A DNA stretch of 64,000 bases from Phoebastria nigripes (GCA_035582835.1 JAYKAV010001000.1:1476928-1540927), one strand, 5' to 3'; positions 1 through 12,705 are shown, numbered from the stretch's first letter. Made by a program: numbers and translations. Notes: a model not told the origin generated them from the sequence alone.

Positions 1-52
1 AGAAAAAAAAAACAACAAACAAACAAAAAACCCCCAAATAAACCACACCCCA
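1..52. repeat. A/C-rich low-complexity tract
   Basis: The window opens in A-runs interrupted by C (A10, caacaaac, caaac, A6 then C5, then aaccacacccc). This has the form of a decayed poly-A or simple repeat. No parent element can be recognised because the sequence starts here, so it could be the tail of a retroelement lying to the left. Confidence 0.7.
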
Positions 53-1194
53 GACCTAAAAAGAAACAATTAACTACCGAAGCACTAGTATATGCCAATC
101 TGTTGATAAAAGGTTAGAGATTGAGATTAAGGTGAAAGTGACATCAATGAACTATTCATGTTTAATGAAGAATGTTCCCAAGTGGTTATCTGAACCAGTG
201 TTCAGATTTTAAATAGTACCCAAAACCTTTCATAGGTGAGTGTTCATTTTTTATAATTATTGAGCTTTGAAGATGGAGGTGCAGCTTCATAAAGAATTAT
301 GAGACATTATTGGTATATGAAAAGATTTTGTGGAAATGTTTCATTAATTCTTATAAAGAAACCCTTTTCCTTAATTTTTTCATTAACTTCAGCATTTACT
401 TGCAATTACAGTTGTTCAGTGAATACAATGGCAGAAATTAATAATTCATGGCTTTTGTCAAGGAACACAAAAAGGGACATTTATTCTATCAAATACAGAT
501 TTAAATGCACCATTTTTATTTGAACAAGTATAGAAGTATAAGTAGTGAGGTCTGTCTATTACTTACAGACTTTTTTCTTTGCTATATTGGATGAGCGCTA
601 TACACATGAATGCAAAGTCCAGAACTGAGTGCATTGTCCACCAATATGTTCATATGAATGAAAAGTTTGCGTTCAGATTTTCTGACTTAACATGCATGAA
701 ATATTCTGTTAAGATTTATTTTGCAGAAAGCTGGTACAGGTGACTTTAGGAATTTGGGGATGACCGGGGGAGTTGTTGGAACAAACTTCCAACAAGTGTA
801 TCACTGTAGGTGTCTTAAATTTGTATCTAGTTTACTGAGATCCAACTTGTTTGATATTTTTTCATAGGCAAATAAACAGGTGAGAGAAAGCATTACTATA
901 TTGCAAACCATGAAAGGTCAAATTTTGAAATATTGAGAGGAACCCACAAAACAGAAAATCGCGGTCTAAATATGCAATTTATGGGGAAGTATGGGCAAAC
1001 CATGTATTGTAGAACAGGAAAAAAGTTATGCTCAGACTAATAAATAGCTCAAAGATTACTAAGAAGTGTCCACTTTTCACTAACGCTTCTCCAAATCAAG
1101 GTATTTTTACCTAAAATAAGACACTTTTAAACATAAAATTCCTTAGAATACTCTAATAATTTCTTATTTTGATTAGCGTTTTTTATTCCCAGTA
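53..1194. other. Unique AT-rich non-coding DNA
   Basis: No gene seen. The only structure is a perfect 9-bp inverted repeat at 773-781 and 787-795 with a 5-nt spacer. The longest open frame (299-523) is short and resembles nothing known. Confidence 0.6.
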
Positions 1195-1400
1195 GACACC
1201 TAGGTGCAGAGATCCACAAATGTATTTAGACATTTAACTCCTGCCTATGGGTGTTGCTTGCAATCAAATGTGTCTACTTCTGTTTTCTTAAATAGTTCTG
1301 TGCATACCTACACAAAATAGTTTCTCAGAATCTGTCTTAATGGGATTTCATAGGCACTTAGTGGGAGTTAGGTATTAAAATACTTGTATGCCATCTACGC
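1195..1400. mobile_element. Decayed palindromic (MITE-like) sauropsid repeat
   Basis: The left arm (1210-1241, starting agatccacaaatgtattta) and the right arm (1363-1396, starting gggagttaggtatt and ending gccatct) are imperfect reverse complements of about 32 bp, by eye roughly two thirds identical. Both have the shape of a 'ggatccacaaaggnatttaggcacctaactccc' type inverted repeat that I recognise from bird and turtle DNA. No coding capacity is present. It is probably a non-autonomous DNA-transposon relic. The family name is not known to me and the outer ends are approximate. Confidence 0.45.
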
Positions 1401-4400
1401 AAAGTCTTACAGTCTTTAACAGAATCTTAAACAGGATGATGGAGAAGTTTTTCCCAAGTGACTCATTTTATTTGGCCAATCTGACCAACCTGAATAGCAA
1501 AGACTCTCAATTGGTTTTCAAATAATTATAATATACATTCTCATATAGAGAGTTTTATTCTCTGTAACTATATTCTCAACTAATCTTGTTTTATGTGTTT
1601 GTGTAAAGTAATAATAAGCTTAGTTCATTGGAAAAAAATTGCCACACTTTATCTTTCAGAAGAATCAACACGTGGTATTATGGAAACTGCATATGTTTGA
1701 ATTCTGAATTAAGTATATTAGATATAGCTGATTTTCACATTTTTTGTCAATGTTTAAGCTAAAAGTTTAAGTGTAATTCGTAGGCAAAGAGCCTAGATTT
1801 GAAATCTTAATGAAAATGCATCTGTAAATCCCTTTGAGCCAAATTCAAAATTTCCTTAACAAATGTAATGTTAATTTATCTCTGTGAATTGAAATAATGA
1901 GTGAAATTGAAAGAGGGGAAAAAAGATAAATCTGCACCAGTTCTGTTCTAGAGAAAGTAAAGGAGAATATATCACATTTTGTTTCCCCAAAGTCTTTAGT
2001 AACATGTTTCTGTATTGTGCTGTATATTGATATAATGGGCTTTGGATCAACATAAAAATATGTCTGGAGGATGGGGCTTTTAATTCATTTGAAGTAAACG
2101 TACTTACTTAGGGGACAATCTGTGAAGAACCCACCATTAAAAAGAAGTGTAAAATTCATATATTGGAGAAGATATAAGAAAATGTTCAGGAAGTCAATTT
2201 TACTAAAACTAGTTTTAAGTACTCAGAACAGGAAACCATTTACCATGGGCATTAGATCTTTCTAATGACTGTCTAACTAGAAACAGGCTATCTTAATTCT
2301 CAGCCCCGAGCAAGTACAAATGGCCTTGCTTCCAGACTTCATTACAATATTTATTGCGATTTGGATGGAAGACTTTTGACATCATAGTAATAAAAATTAC
2401 AGGGGACCACTTATCTGTGTTTGATATGAGACAGAACATAGACCTGGAAGTTCCAGTCTCCAGCAGGCTTTAACATTACTCTTTAATGGTTTTGATGGCC
2501 AAAGACCTCTCCAATTCAAAAGCTAGTGGTGGTCCAGTAAATTTCCTTCAAATATATAATTTTTCCTCTCTTCTGAAGACAACTAAATGTGTATTGTTCC
2601 TATTGACGGCAAGAGACGTGTAGCTGAATCTAAGCATAACTAAGCAGGCAGTGAGTACAGTTTCTAATTTCAGTTTAAGAACATTTCTGTAATATTTATT
2701 ACATGTTTTGTTATTTAGCCCCATAAAACGTTGCTGAGTATTATAACTTGTTCTAAAAAACAGAATTACAATTGTTCTTTCATTAGCTTTAGAGGCTCCT
2801 AAATTTGTACTGTCTTTAGACATGAGCATAATGCTTTCTCTTGTAGAACTTAAGTATGGTGAAATCTATCCAAGTAATAAATAAAAAAAATAAAAATAAC
2901 AATGTTCTGACCATGACATCTTATTTGACATCTTCTGGTCAAACCATGTGAACTAAGACAAAATAATATATACATATAGTAAGATATATTTTTCTTTTCT
3001 AGTTCAAGAGAATATATCCATCTTACTTCAGATATATGTACATAGCTATATACATGTGTTCTTTTTGTATATATACTTGTAATAGCAATAGCGAAGAAAC
3101 CAGTTTTTAGGGATGAGTAATACATGTAGGTTTCTACCAATAATTCTGTAAGTCATGGCAAATTGTTTCCATTTTGCTAGTTTTAAGGAGTCAAAGGTAT
3201 CATAAACCAAGAGGATGTTACTATCAAAGCTCTCATACACAGAATATTTTCGACTTCGGTTTCTAGGCATCCTACTTATTTTCTTTCTTTGTACCTCAAG
3301 ATGCGTGCTTTGTGAATAAGTGTATTCTTTTAAATACCTGGACTACTTAGACTAATATACGTTTATGACCTTTCACTGCTGCCATGAATCTCTGTGAGAG
3401 TTGATGTAATGCTGCGATGCAGAGAGAAAATATTCTCAAGACAGCCCTGAGTTTTTCCTTTCTGTAACCATTCTCTTTTTTTTTCTTCATATTATCTAGC
3501 TCTTGAATTACAAGAAGAGAGCTATTTATAGTGGTTTGCATACCATTTGGCTCACATTTGGCTACAGGTATATTAACTGTTACTTTCCAAGGTACCCTAA
3601 AATTTTCAAATTTTGATAAAATTGAGAAACATACTCCCTCGCTTTCAAATTCAGATTCCTGAGTGTTATTTGGGAAATTATTGTGGACCACCTACAGGAC
3701 CGTTGCTAAGGATCTGCCAGAATGTAATTTTCTGTGCTAAAGATACTTTATAATTTTCAGACAAAACTGGTCGGTCTTACAAAATGTGATAACTAAAGAA
3801 ACTGAACAGGAAATGAATAACCACTTCTTTCATCGTTATAATTTTGAAATTTGCATTAATCTGATTTTTACAAGTGTAAAAATTAGTTTTCTGCAGTTCC
3901 ATCTATACTACAAACTCTGAAAGGTTTTTGCGAAGTAAATAGCTCTATTAAACTTCCATGGGAACATTTTCATAAGTTAAAATTTTTCATATTTATAAAT
4001 GTATACCAGATCTTGCATGAAATACTGTATAAAGTGAAGATTATATACTTCACTATACTTGTGTCATACCTGATCATCAGTGCGAATGATGATTTTGTTG
4101 CTGAAGTTCACTTATATGAGAATTAGGACAGCCATGTGTCATTTAAACTATAAAAATAAGTTACTTATTTTGGCCTCTTGCATGTCCTATTTCAAGTTGG
4201 GTTTACACTGACTAAGAATAGAGGTGGTATCTGCTCAATATTCTACAGTCATCAGTGTTCGAAATATAAAAAAGAGGAAGGCTGCTCTAAGCAGTCTGCT
4301 TTTCTACTGCTTTAGGCTATTCTGTTGGGCTACTTTGGACCAATTGCCATATTGTTCCTCAAACCACAAGCTAGTAGTTCTGGTAGTCTTTCTATGAAGA

Positions 4401-5447
4401 AAGGGGGGGGAAAAAATCCCTGTTATTGGAGTAGCTCAAAAGGTAGTAAACCTTTAATAAACTATAATGTCAGTAAGGAAAGCACAAACAAATGTGATAA
4501 TAGAAAGCAATGAATTAACTTTCCTTTTGTTTTATTTTCTCTCAGATTTTCCTACATCTCTCTATTACTTCATGTCTTTTAGATAAAGAGTTTAAGAAGA
4601 TGTTCCTTATACCTAGGCAACATTAATGATAGTTTAACATGAGTTAAACAGGGACTATTCATTCAATCAGCTTTGGAGAAATGTTTTGTTTAAGTGCCTA
4701 AACCCTAAAAGCAGTACACTTACTGTTCATGTATAATTTCAAATTAATGTTTTTCGTTATTAAGATGACCTATATTAATAATAACTACAAACTCAGTTAA
4801 GAGCATATGTGATCAATTTCTCGTTTAAGGCTGTAAGTCGCCAGTATATGTTCTATGTATACATAGGACAACAAAGATTTATTCACTTATACAAATAGCT
4901 ATTAAATAGCACAGCCAGAACACTATGACCACTGGTGTGCTGAGGTTAAAAGTTTAAAGTTAAATTTTTTGCCCATACCAGATTAGTATCACAAAGTTTG
5001 GAGTTGTCGGACTTTGTGTTTGACATTGATCCATCTCTGGTTTATCCAAACACGTCTCATGCTGATCAATAACACAGTAACCAGTTTTAGATTATTCAAC
5101 AATGGAAACTGGGTTATTTCATAGTTCATCTCTGAAGGGGATCCCTTGCCGTTTGTTTAGTCAAATTCCTGAGTTAGTTCTCATCTTAAGAACAAACTAG
5201 CTAGGCAGTTGATATTATGTAAACTAGGCCTAGTCTTTATTCCATAAGCATCTTTGGAAGCTTGTTATGCTTCATTTATGCTCTGAATTTGATGTTTACA
5301 CATCCCAAATGTGCTGTTTTGCTGTTTCTGTTTTTTAAAGCTACCACAAATGTCTTAACCTTACTTTTACCAAGCATTTTATTTAGTCACTAAAGCTGAT
5401 TTTTATTTCTGAATATAAGGAGCTCTTATGTAGTGTTTTCTTTTAAT
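1401..5447. other. Unique AT-rich non-coding DNA with small inverted repeats
   Basis: No gene seen. Noted within it: a TA-rich stretch at 2965-3077; a G8 run followed by A6 at 4403-4416; a 22-bp near-perfect palindrome at 4849-4870; and an 8-bp inverted repeat, cacaaagt at 4990-4997 and actttgtg at 5011-5018. The 114-codon minus-strand frame at 3347-3691 has no recognisable domain. Confidence 0.6.
4849..4870. repeat. 22-bp near-perfect palindrome
   Basis: The core ctatgtatacatag at 4853-4866 is a perfect 14-bp palindrome. The flanks tgtt and gaca extend the symmetry to 22 bp with one mismatched pair. It could extrude as a small cruciform or bind a dimeric factor, but chance is a fair explanation in AT-rich DNA. 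Confidence 0.6.
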
Positions 5448-5565
5448 AGATCTCAGACTGCTCTATAAAGGAAAGTACATATTCTTTCTTCTTCCATGTG
5501 GAGCAACTGAAGGGAGAGGAAGTGGTATTAAAGGAATTTGGGAGTAGAGCTGAGATCTAATTAAT
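5448..5565 (-). mobile_element. MIR-like SINE relic, antisense
   Basis: Read on the plus strand, the segment follows the reverse complement of an ancient MIR (CORE-SINE). It begins gatctcagactgctctataaa (compare gatctcaaagcactttacaaa) and continues through a pyrimidine-rich stretch. Then comes catgtggagcaactgaaggg followed by agaggaagtg (compare tgtggaaactgaggcacagagaggaagtgac), and finally gggagtagagctgagatcta (compare the gggagcagagctgggaactaa part). The order of four blocks matches, with many substitutions. This fits the great age of MIRs, which occur at low copy number in birds. Edges are approximate. Confidence 0.6.
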
Positions 5566-8500
5566 TCACATAGTTAAATTAGGAACTTAGAAATACTGTA
5601 GGAAGTTTAATTAGTGGCAAGAAATGCTCTTTAAAGTGGGCATAAACAAGGTAGCTATTTCAACCAAATTAAACATGCTTACAGTGATTTTGATAGACCC
5701 AGTGCATGGCATCAATTGTAGGCAAGCTCTGGAATTTCTGACATTTAAATAAAGAGTCTAAGTTAGTGTAATATATAGTTATAGTAGGAAATAAGGTTAC
5801 ACAGTGTCCAAAGTAGAGAATACTTTTGTTCATAAATAGGCAGTAAAGTTAACAATGTAGTTTTTCTTGAAATAAATCTTCTAATTTGGCTTGACTGGGA
5901 TTTTAAAACTTATTATTCAGATTGCTCTGTTTTGGACTGGTCTGCTCATTCTTCTTCTTTCCTCTAATGTGATTTGGAGAAGCATTCAAGAATTTGTCAC
6001 TAAAGAAATATTTTCATCAAGTTAATTATCAATTAATGTTCACCTTTTATCGCATTGTCCATATCTGTTATTACAGTCAGCAACACGACCATTATATTTA
6101 CTCGCTCCAAGATGCCTTTTACTTAATTGGTCAGTAGGATTAAAAACATTCTGATGTAGTGAATGCATTTAATGGCCTCACACCTCACTTCCCATAAAGC
6201 TGTATTTCTATTCCTGTTCTGCATCCTTTTAAAGCACTCACCCAGCAATTTACTGATGTAACCAATTAGACTACAAAAGAGGTGAGATTTCAGAAGCTGT
6301 TTGAGAATTACTGGCCCCTTTCAGATCTACAGCAAAGGAAGCTTATTTACAATTTTAATTGTTATTACTTTTATATGTTGTTTAAAAGTTTGGTAAAAAT
6401 TAATTTCATTTGCAGTAATTTATTTCAAGATGGGAGTTTAAGTGGAGCTCAGGATGTACACAGATGTTTTGCCTAGACTTTTTGAGAACTGAATTTCACT
6501 CACACTAGCATTTGTCTTAAAACAGTAAATAAATATGTGGATTCTCTCTATAGCTACGTGATGGGAAGATATTTTGTTGATTAAATAGTCAGTTGGATGA
6601 CACATCTGGGTCAGGATTATCTAATTCCAGTGATCATTTTCATTTTTTTTTCCTTTATTTCATTGATTACTGATTATCAACTTCTTGAAATAAATGCGCA
6701 TGTCACTTATGTTAAAATCTTCCAGTGTATCTTTCAGCTATATTGCATTTTAAAATGAATAAAGGTAACCAAATGTAGGTAGTATCAGTGTCACCCCTAA
6801 CAAGTGAGCAAGGGAAACTCAGCTTCCTAAAAGTGACAGTTTCTTCTCTCTAGGCTTTGTGTTTATAAGAGGTTTTACCTTTGACTAGTTCAGTCCCTTT
6901 CTTCAATTTTAGTGATAAAGTACTGTGAAGTACCTGCTGTTTTATATAATAAACATTATAATTGTGTTTAGAATAAATGGCTAGATAATGGCATAGCAGA
7001 ATCTTCATGGTGCTTATGTATCACTGCTGAGATACAGTTGTTGCAATGTACCTTTCTTTAGGTATGTTTATTGTTAAATTGTGTAATCTTCCATATAAAT
7101 TAGATTTCCTCAGAGATTTGAGGTATATTTTTAGTAATATATTTCCCTCCACACTGTGTTATGCACAGCTCTCATGTATATCTTAATTTTGCAATAAACT
7201 GTAATGCTTTTTCTTTGCTAAAACAGGAAAATAATTCTGGGAAAAATATCTGATACATACAAACACCAGCAGAAATGGTTTAATAGCCATGTTTTTCCCT
7301 TGTTGCTTGTGTTTAAAATAAAAACTTAGTATTAATTACACTTAAGCTGACTCTAGGATTATATTCCAGGAGAATTTTAAGGACTAACAGAAAAAAAGAT
7401 CCTTTCTAATAGCCTGGGAAAGTAAAGTAAGTGCAGGTGATTGAGTGATCATATTTCACCAGTTCATTGAAAACTATTGAATATTGTACTATGAAGAAAA
7501 TTGTAATCTCTAAAGAGAATTTTGAATGAAATATGAACATTCAATTTCGTGTGCAAACAAATGAACCTGAGATACTTTAAATTATGTAATCTACACCTTC
7601 TTACCTTTCTGCTTATTNATTGAGGTCACTGATTCACAAGGGGGATAATCAGGTGGTTTCATGCTGCAATAGGCTGTTTATTTGTTTAATTTTAACTGAC
7701 AAATCCAATAAAAAATTTATAAAGTTTCATTAATAAGAGTAGGCCATAAAGGGTACCTAGTTATAGTCAGATGTTCAAAAAGTTTCTGATTACTAAGCAC
7801 ACAGCTGTCTATCCTACTATGCCTGCAGCAGATCTTGTTATCGCCTGTGCAGCATTTTGGCAGCATGTGCAATATCAAAGGCATCATCTTAGTTAAATTA
7901 TGCATAACTGACATTGTGTTAACTACCAATTTTGTTTTCAGCAAGAGTAAAACTGGGATTTTAGTAGTAACTTTCTGTGGAGCTCTCAGAATGAGCTACA
8001 GGCAGAATTACATTAATTGATTATATATTTTGTTTCCAGTTAATATGAAGTGTGTATTATACTCAGACACTATGCTTCATCTTTGACTTGTGCTTCTCTG
8101 TGGTCTTGCTCTATGCATTGCATTTATATTATGTACTTTTCTTTCATATTGCATGAAATGAGTAGTGAAATTTTAATGGGATAGAGTGAAAACAAGTGTA
8201 ATCTTAGCATGAATTTTAAAAAGGTATGTGTTTTTAAAAGGTGCAGTTTTGGGTGGGTACAAGTTGTGCAACATCTTGGTAATGTGTAAGAGGACTCTTA
8301 ACTGTCTCCTGTCTGCAAAATTGTCTCCTTTGGTTAGCTGGTTCTAAACATAGCCATCTTTTTGATGCTATTGCTTATACCAGGGACTTGAATGGTCTCT
8401 GGTTATTTGCCAGGTTTGCCTTTCCTCTGATGTGCCTTTTATCAAATACAGTTGTGTGAAGTCCAGTAATGTTTCAGTTGTTAATTTAACTGAAGTCCAG

Positions 8501-8860
8501 TATAGACAAAATTGCCATTTAATGGGCTGATGCTGTAGATAGTCTCTTTTCTTAGTCCCAAGTTCTGAAGCATGTCTTAAAAAATTAGCCTGACAGGTTC
8601 TGAGAATCTGTATTGTGTTTATCTATCTTGAAGATGAAAGATCACTTTGTACTTGTATTGGTTTTTTGTGGTTGTCATTTTGTTTACTTCTATCATTTGC
8701 TACAGGCCAGTGTTGAGGCAGGATGTTGTGCCTAGGTGATATGGATTGTGATCTGTGTTGTGATTTGGATTAGTAAGACAGTTTCCATATTGACAGTATT
8801 AAGAAGGTATTCTTCTCTGTGTGCCATACATCATATTTTTCCCATCAGATCTCTATCCAG
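5566..8860. other. Unique AT-rich non-coding DNA
   Basis: No gene seen. 6050-6280 is fairly high-complexity with homeodomain-type taat cores and CpGs (for example acacgacc and actcgctcc) and could be a conserved element, but nothing in the sequence proves it. A 12-bp direct repeat, tgaagtccagta, occurs at 8457-8468 and 8491-8502. There is a single ambiguous base near 7618. Confidence 0.55.
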
Positions 8861-8890
8861 TTTTGTATCATTTTGTATCATTTTGTATTG
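8861..8890. repeat. 10-bp tandem repeat, 3 copies
   Basis: The unit ttttgtatca occurs twice exactly, followed by ttttgtattg as a third diverged copy, without interruption. This is a small minisatellite of replication-slippage type and is a candidate length polymorphism. Confidence 0.85.
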
Positions 8891-9429
8891 TTCCTGTGAG
8901 TTGTCAGTTTTAGGTGTCTCTAAGCCTGTGTTTGGAAGGTCTTGATCAAAGTATTCATGCAAGAACCTAAGCAGATGCTTTACTGCATTTTATTACAACT
9001 AATACCAATCAAGATCAGACTAATATTGCCCCTTCATAAACAAAATGTGGAAAGAAGGCTAATTTTGTAAATAAGAATGTTTGCTGGGAGTGAATTGATA
9101 TTTTTAAACCTGTGACTAACTTCATATTGTCTTAAGCCATATGTATTTAATTGTATATTGTGTCTGTACAATACATTGCCGTGGTAAACAGCCTAGTCTT
9201 CAAGAGAATTTTTTCTCAAGTTAGGTCATAAGCCAACAGTCTGACTTTTGAAAATGTGCCAAATTCAAAGAATAAATGTCATCTCTGATGTGATTGTTAA
9301 GGTCTGTCATGAAGCAGAAACCTGTAAGTAGTGATTCAGTTCCATGTTTTCTTTTCTTTTCATTCTCCAAACAGCCTCTGTTTCTAGTGGCAGATTTAAT
9401 GGTATGATTTACAGCTCTAAAAGACCTTT

Positions 9430-9720
9430 ATCAGGGCCAGAAAAATGACAAACAATAAATATATGGAGCATTATGTTAACAGCCACCACACAATACCTTG
9501 TCAGTTACAGCTTGATAGTGATACATTTTAATTTTGTCTTTCATAAAAAATCTTGGCATGTATGCCTCATTTGAACACAGACTTGGAAGTCAAGTGTGTC
9601 ATCCAACCATGCAGTTTATCACCCTCTATATTTTTTGTCCTTTTCACTTAATGTCATCTCTATGGCAACAGGCATCGCCCTGGAAATAATTTTCAAAACA
9701 GTTTATTTGTTTGAGGGGGA
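9430..9720. other. Candidate conserved non-coding element
   Basis: A high-complexity block without homopolymers. It contains an RFX-type half site on the minus strand (gttgccatagagat, plus strand 9656-9669), a retained CpG in catcgccctgg, and balanced composition unlike the flanking T/A-rich DNA. These traits are common in vertebrate enhancers but are not diagnostic. The call is a guess that only cross-species alignment can settle. Confidence 0.22.
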
Positions 9721-10589
9721 CTGACTGAAGTTCAAAGATGTTTGGTTTAGAGGAGCAGGTTTAGTTTATGTTTAATAATAATTCTGAAGAGTTTCATGTA
9801 AGCACTACCAAGCTAGATACAGAGAGAGAGAGATTAGGAAGATATCCTTGCTAATATGCTTAATGTTTTTGCATGCTGCAGAAACTAATAGTAAGAAGAA
9901 CAATTTGACCTTTGAACTTCCATTTACCCCAAAATAGATACCCCTCTGAATAGCCTAACATATGGAACCTTTATGGGCAGAACCTGGAGCCGTTGCAATT
10001 GTCCTTGCAGAGTGTTAGGAGGGCTACTACTTACCTCAGAAAGGAACAGACTTCAATCCTTCTGGAATTCTGTACATGGTCCCTGAGCAGAAGTTCACCA
10101 AGAGCTAAATACAGAGGAAGGATTTACAGTTTGGTCCATTTTACCTAGGAATGTGGTTAGGGTTTGACTCAGTTGGTGTTACTTATTTTGATTGGTATGG
10201 ATCTTAAATGTGTATTTCAGTAGAAACCATCAATACAAGTAATAGCAAAATTGAACCTTTCATGGACAGCATCTGTTTGAATTTGCCAGGGGCCANATTT
10301 AGATGTCATGAGTTAAAATTCTAGCTAAATGATCCTAACAGTGTTTATTTTTTTACATAGATAAATAGTACATGTTGCAATTTTGTCGGTCTTTGAAGTA
10401 CCATGAATATTTAACTGGATGAATCCTGCAAATAGCATCTGCAAATGTTCAGTACCTACAAAGAGTTAGAGGCCAAGATGTTTTCAGAAAATAAAGTGCA
10501 GAATATTTTGAAAGGAACAGTGGTTTTTAGAAATTAGTAAGTAAAAGGCAGCATGTAACCAGAAGATAAATAGTCACAATAATTCATAT

Positions 10590-10925
10590 AATACTTGCTG
10601 AACTTNACAGCTTTCTTCTAATGTAACAATGTTTTTACCAGACAAGGGTTGTACCAAGTTATGCCAAGTTTGGTGGATTAGATGATAGTGGTCTGCTTGT
10701 GGCAAGTACAATGCCTGTTTGGGGAAGGGCTGTGAGACTCGGCTGCTGCTGGGAAGTTGGGGTTCCTCTGGTCCCACGGCCATACAGCTGGTACACCCCA
10801 GTGCTGTGGCACACCGTGGGCTTGTCCCCTGCTCGTGACAATTGTCCTAGGAGCTGTATTGGAGAAGAGATCTTTGCACTGCAGGTGCATAGTTCTAGCT
10901 CATAGGAGCCACCAATGAGCCACAT
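10590..10925. other. GC-richer segment with a long bulged hairpin
   Basis: This stretch is visibly richer in G+C than its surroundings and is open over 60-90 codons in several frames on both strands, which reflects few stop-forming AT codons and not coding. Inside it, cccacgg (10773-10779), cca (10780-10782) and cagc (10785-10788) pair with gctg (10803-10806), tgg (10807-10809) and ccgtggg (10814-10820). This gives a 14-bp stem with a 2-nt and a 4-nt bulge around a 14-nt loop. It could be an old LTR or transposon fragment or a structured regulatory piece. No family is recognised. An N lies at about 10606. Confidence 0.4.
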
Positions 10926-11165
10926 ACATATCTACATTTTGTAGAAAACAGAATTTCATGAACTGTTCCAAGCTACAGATTGAGTTGGCGATCAGGGTGA
11001 AGAGGACTTCATGCTTTTAAATGTGCTTCTTCCTAAAAGCTTCCTACTTTAAGTAGGAGTCTAAGACAATTTTAAGACAGATAAATAGGACCTATGAATT
11101 CTGCTTTTTTTCCCATCTTTAGTGCACTGCTGTGAAGCAAAGTTAATTAGGAATATAAAGCTCGG
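10926..11165. other. Unique non-coding DNA
   Basis: Short ordinary AT-rich spacer between the GC-richer segment and the T-tract. Nothing recognisable is seen. Confidence 0.6.
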
Positions 11166-11221
11166 TTTCTTTGTTGTTGTTGTTGTGGTTTGTTGTGGGG
11201 TTTTTTTGTTGTTTTTTGTTT

Positions 11222-11258
<37 letters not shown>
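11166..11258. repeat. T/G-rich simple repeat ending in a 35-T tract
   Basis: Four to five tgt/tgg units (ttgttgttgttgttgtgg) lead through gggg and T7 into an uninterrupted T35 at 11224-11258. Read on the minus strand this is a long poly-A followed by C-interrupted A-runs, the form of a degraded retroposon tail. No SINE or LINE body is recognisable on either side, so it may be a simple repeat that expanded alone. Confidence 0.9.
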
Positions 11259-11261
<3 letters not shown>

Positions 11262-12705
11262 GAAGAGGTAATTTTGCTGGTATAAGACTCTTGGTTTAGA
11301 CTATATCCCAACTCTGAGCATAGAAATATAAGTGATTTTTAGTTGAATTGTATAAAACAGCAGATGAATAATTATATTGCTTTTTGTTACTGGTTTATTA
11401 AACACTTTGTTCCATTTAAGGTAAATTACACTGTTTCCTCTCAGACTTCTCTAAATTGTATGATGAGTTTGGTGGCATATATGATTTTTACTATTTCAAG
11501 GGCCAGGCTAATTTATTTGTAAAACCTTTAAATAAGGAAATTCCATCTTAAGCGTAGGGTGGTTTTCCATTTGCTTTAAGTAAAATGTTGGTGAGCATAT
11601 GACAGGTTTCCTTTATGTTTAGCAGTTATGGAAAAGCCTTAATTTTTTTTAAATCCTTTTTCTTTCACTGTGATCCTTTGCAGCTCACAGGGCAGTCTAA
11701 TGTGAGCAATGTTTGCCATCTGCAATTTAACATTGAAGTCTTGTAAAGTATCAGATGTGCATAGTCATGGTTATGAGCACCTGAAGTAACCATTAAATCA
11801 GCCCCCAAACTCCTAAATGTTATATTAAAAAAAAATTTAAAAAAAAGGCTAAGAAATTAAAACCCAATTTCATTATCCATACCTATTCACAGACTTTAAT
11901 AAATGATTAAATAAAAATTTAAAAAACGTATCAGAGCCCCATGCATACATTTGTTTCATTGATGTTCCGCACTCAAAAAGATGCAGAAGAAAAGTTGGTC
12001 TTCAAAACTCATTCTTAGTGATGCTGCTCAAAGATTTAGAGGAAGGGAGTCTGTAATTCTCCTTCCAGTACCAAGCAGGTAAGTGTCCACAAATGCATGC
12101 ACACATTTCCATTTCTTAGCACCTGGTAAAAGGGAACTTTCCTTCAAACCATACAGTGCATGAATTCAGGAAAACAGCAGATGAAAGAAATTATAGCAAC
12201 TTTCCACATCATCTGGGTTGATGGGAGTTACCACTAGCAGCTTGCTGTGGAGAACTGTTGCAAGAGGGGGATTATATGGAAAATGGACTAGTGAAAGATA
12301 TGGGATAAAAAGCAACCCCAAGGGAAGACCTCCTTTTTGGTATTTTGCCATTACATTAACTAATGGAGTTTAGTGGTTTCCTTCCTTCACCGTAAACAGA
12401 CACACACGCATAAACACACATGTATATTCAGACTTCTAAAGGAGGGGGAGGAGAAGTAACAGTTTTCTTTGCAATAATTCATAGCATATGGTAAAAAAAT
12501 ATTGTTTGTTATAGCTCATGGGCTTATGATGTTTAAATTAAAATAGATTTTCCTAAATAAAAATAGTCTTTATGACATACAGCTATTAAAATGGTACCAT
12601 TCTGTTTCTTGGCATTGTTAAAAAGTAATGTTTTTTAAATGTTTTATACCACCTTGGATTTTTGGCTGGCATTCAACAGAACTGAAACTTGCCATTCAGA
12701 AATTT
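11259..12705. other. Unique AT-rich non-coding DNA
   Basis: No gene seen. It holds A-runs near 11826-11846 and an impure CA repeat at about 12398-12421. Nothing else stands out. Confidence 0.6.

Noticed and set aside
3347..3691. 114-codon minus-strand frame
   Set aside because: No known domain, AT-rich codon use, no flanking exon signals.
6483..6496. tgagaactgaattt, resembling the miR-146 5' end
   Set aside because: The match stops after the seed region and no complementary arm for a precursor hairpin is visible.
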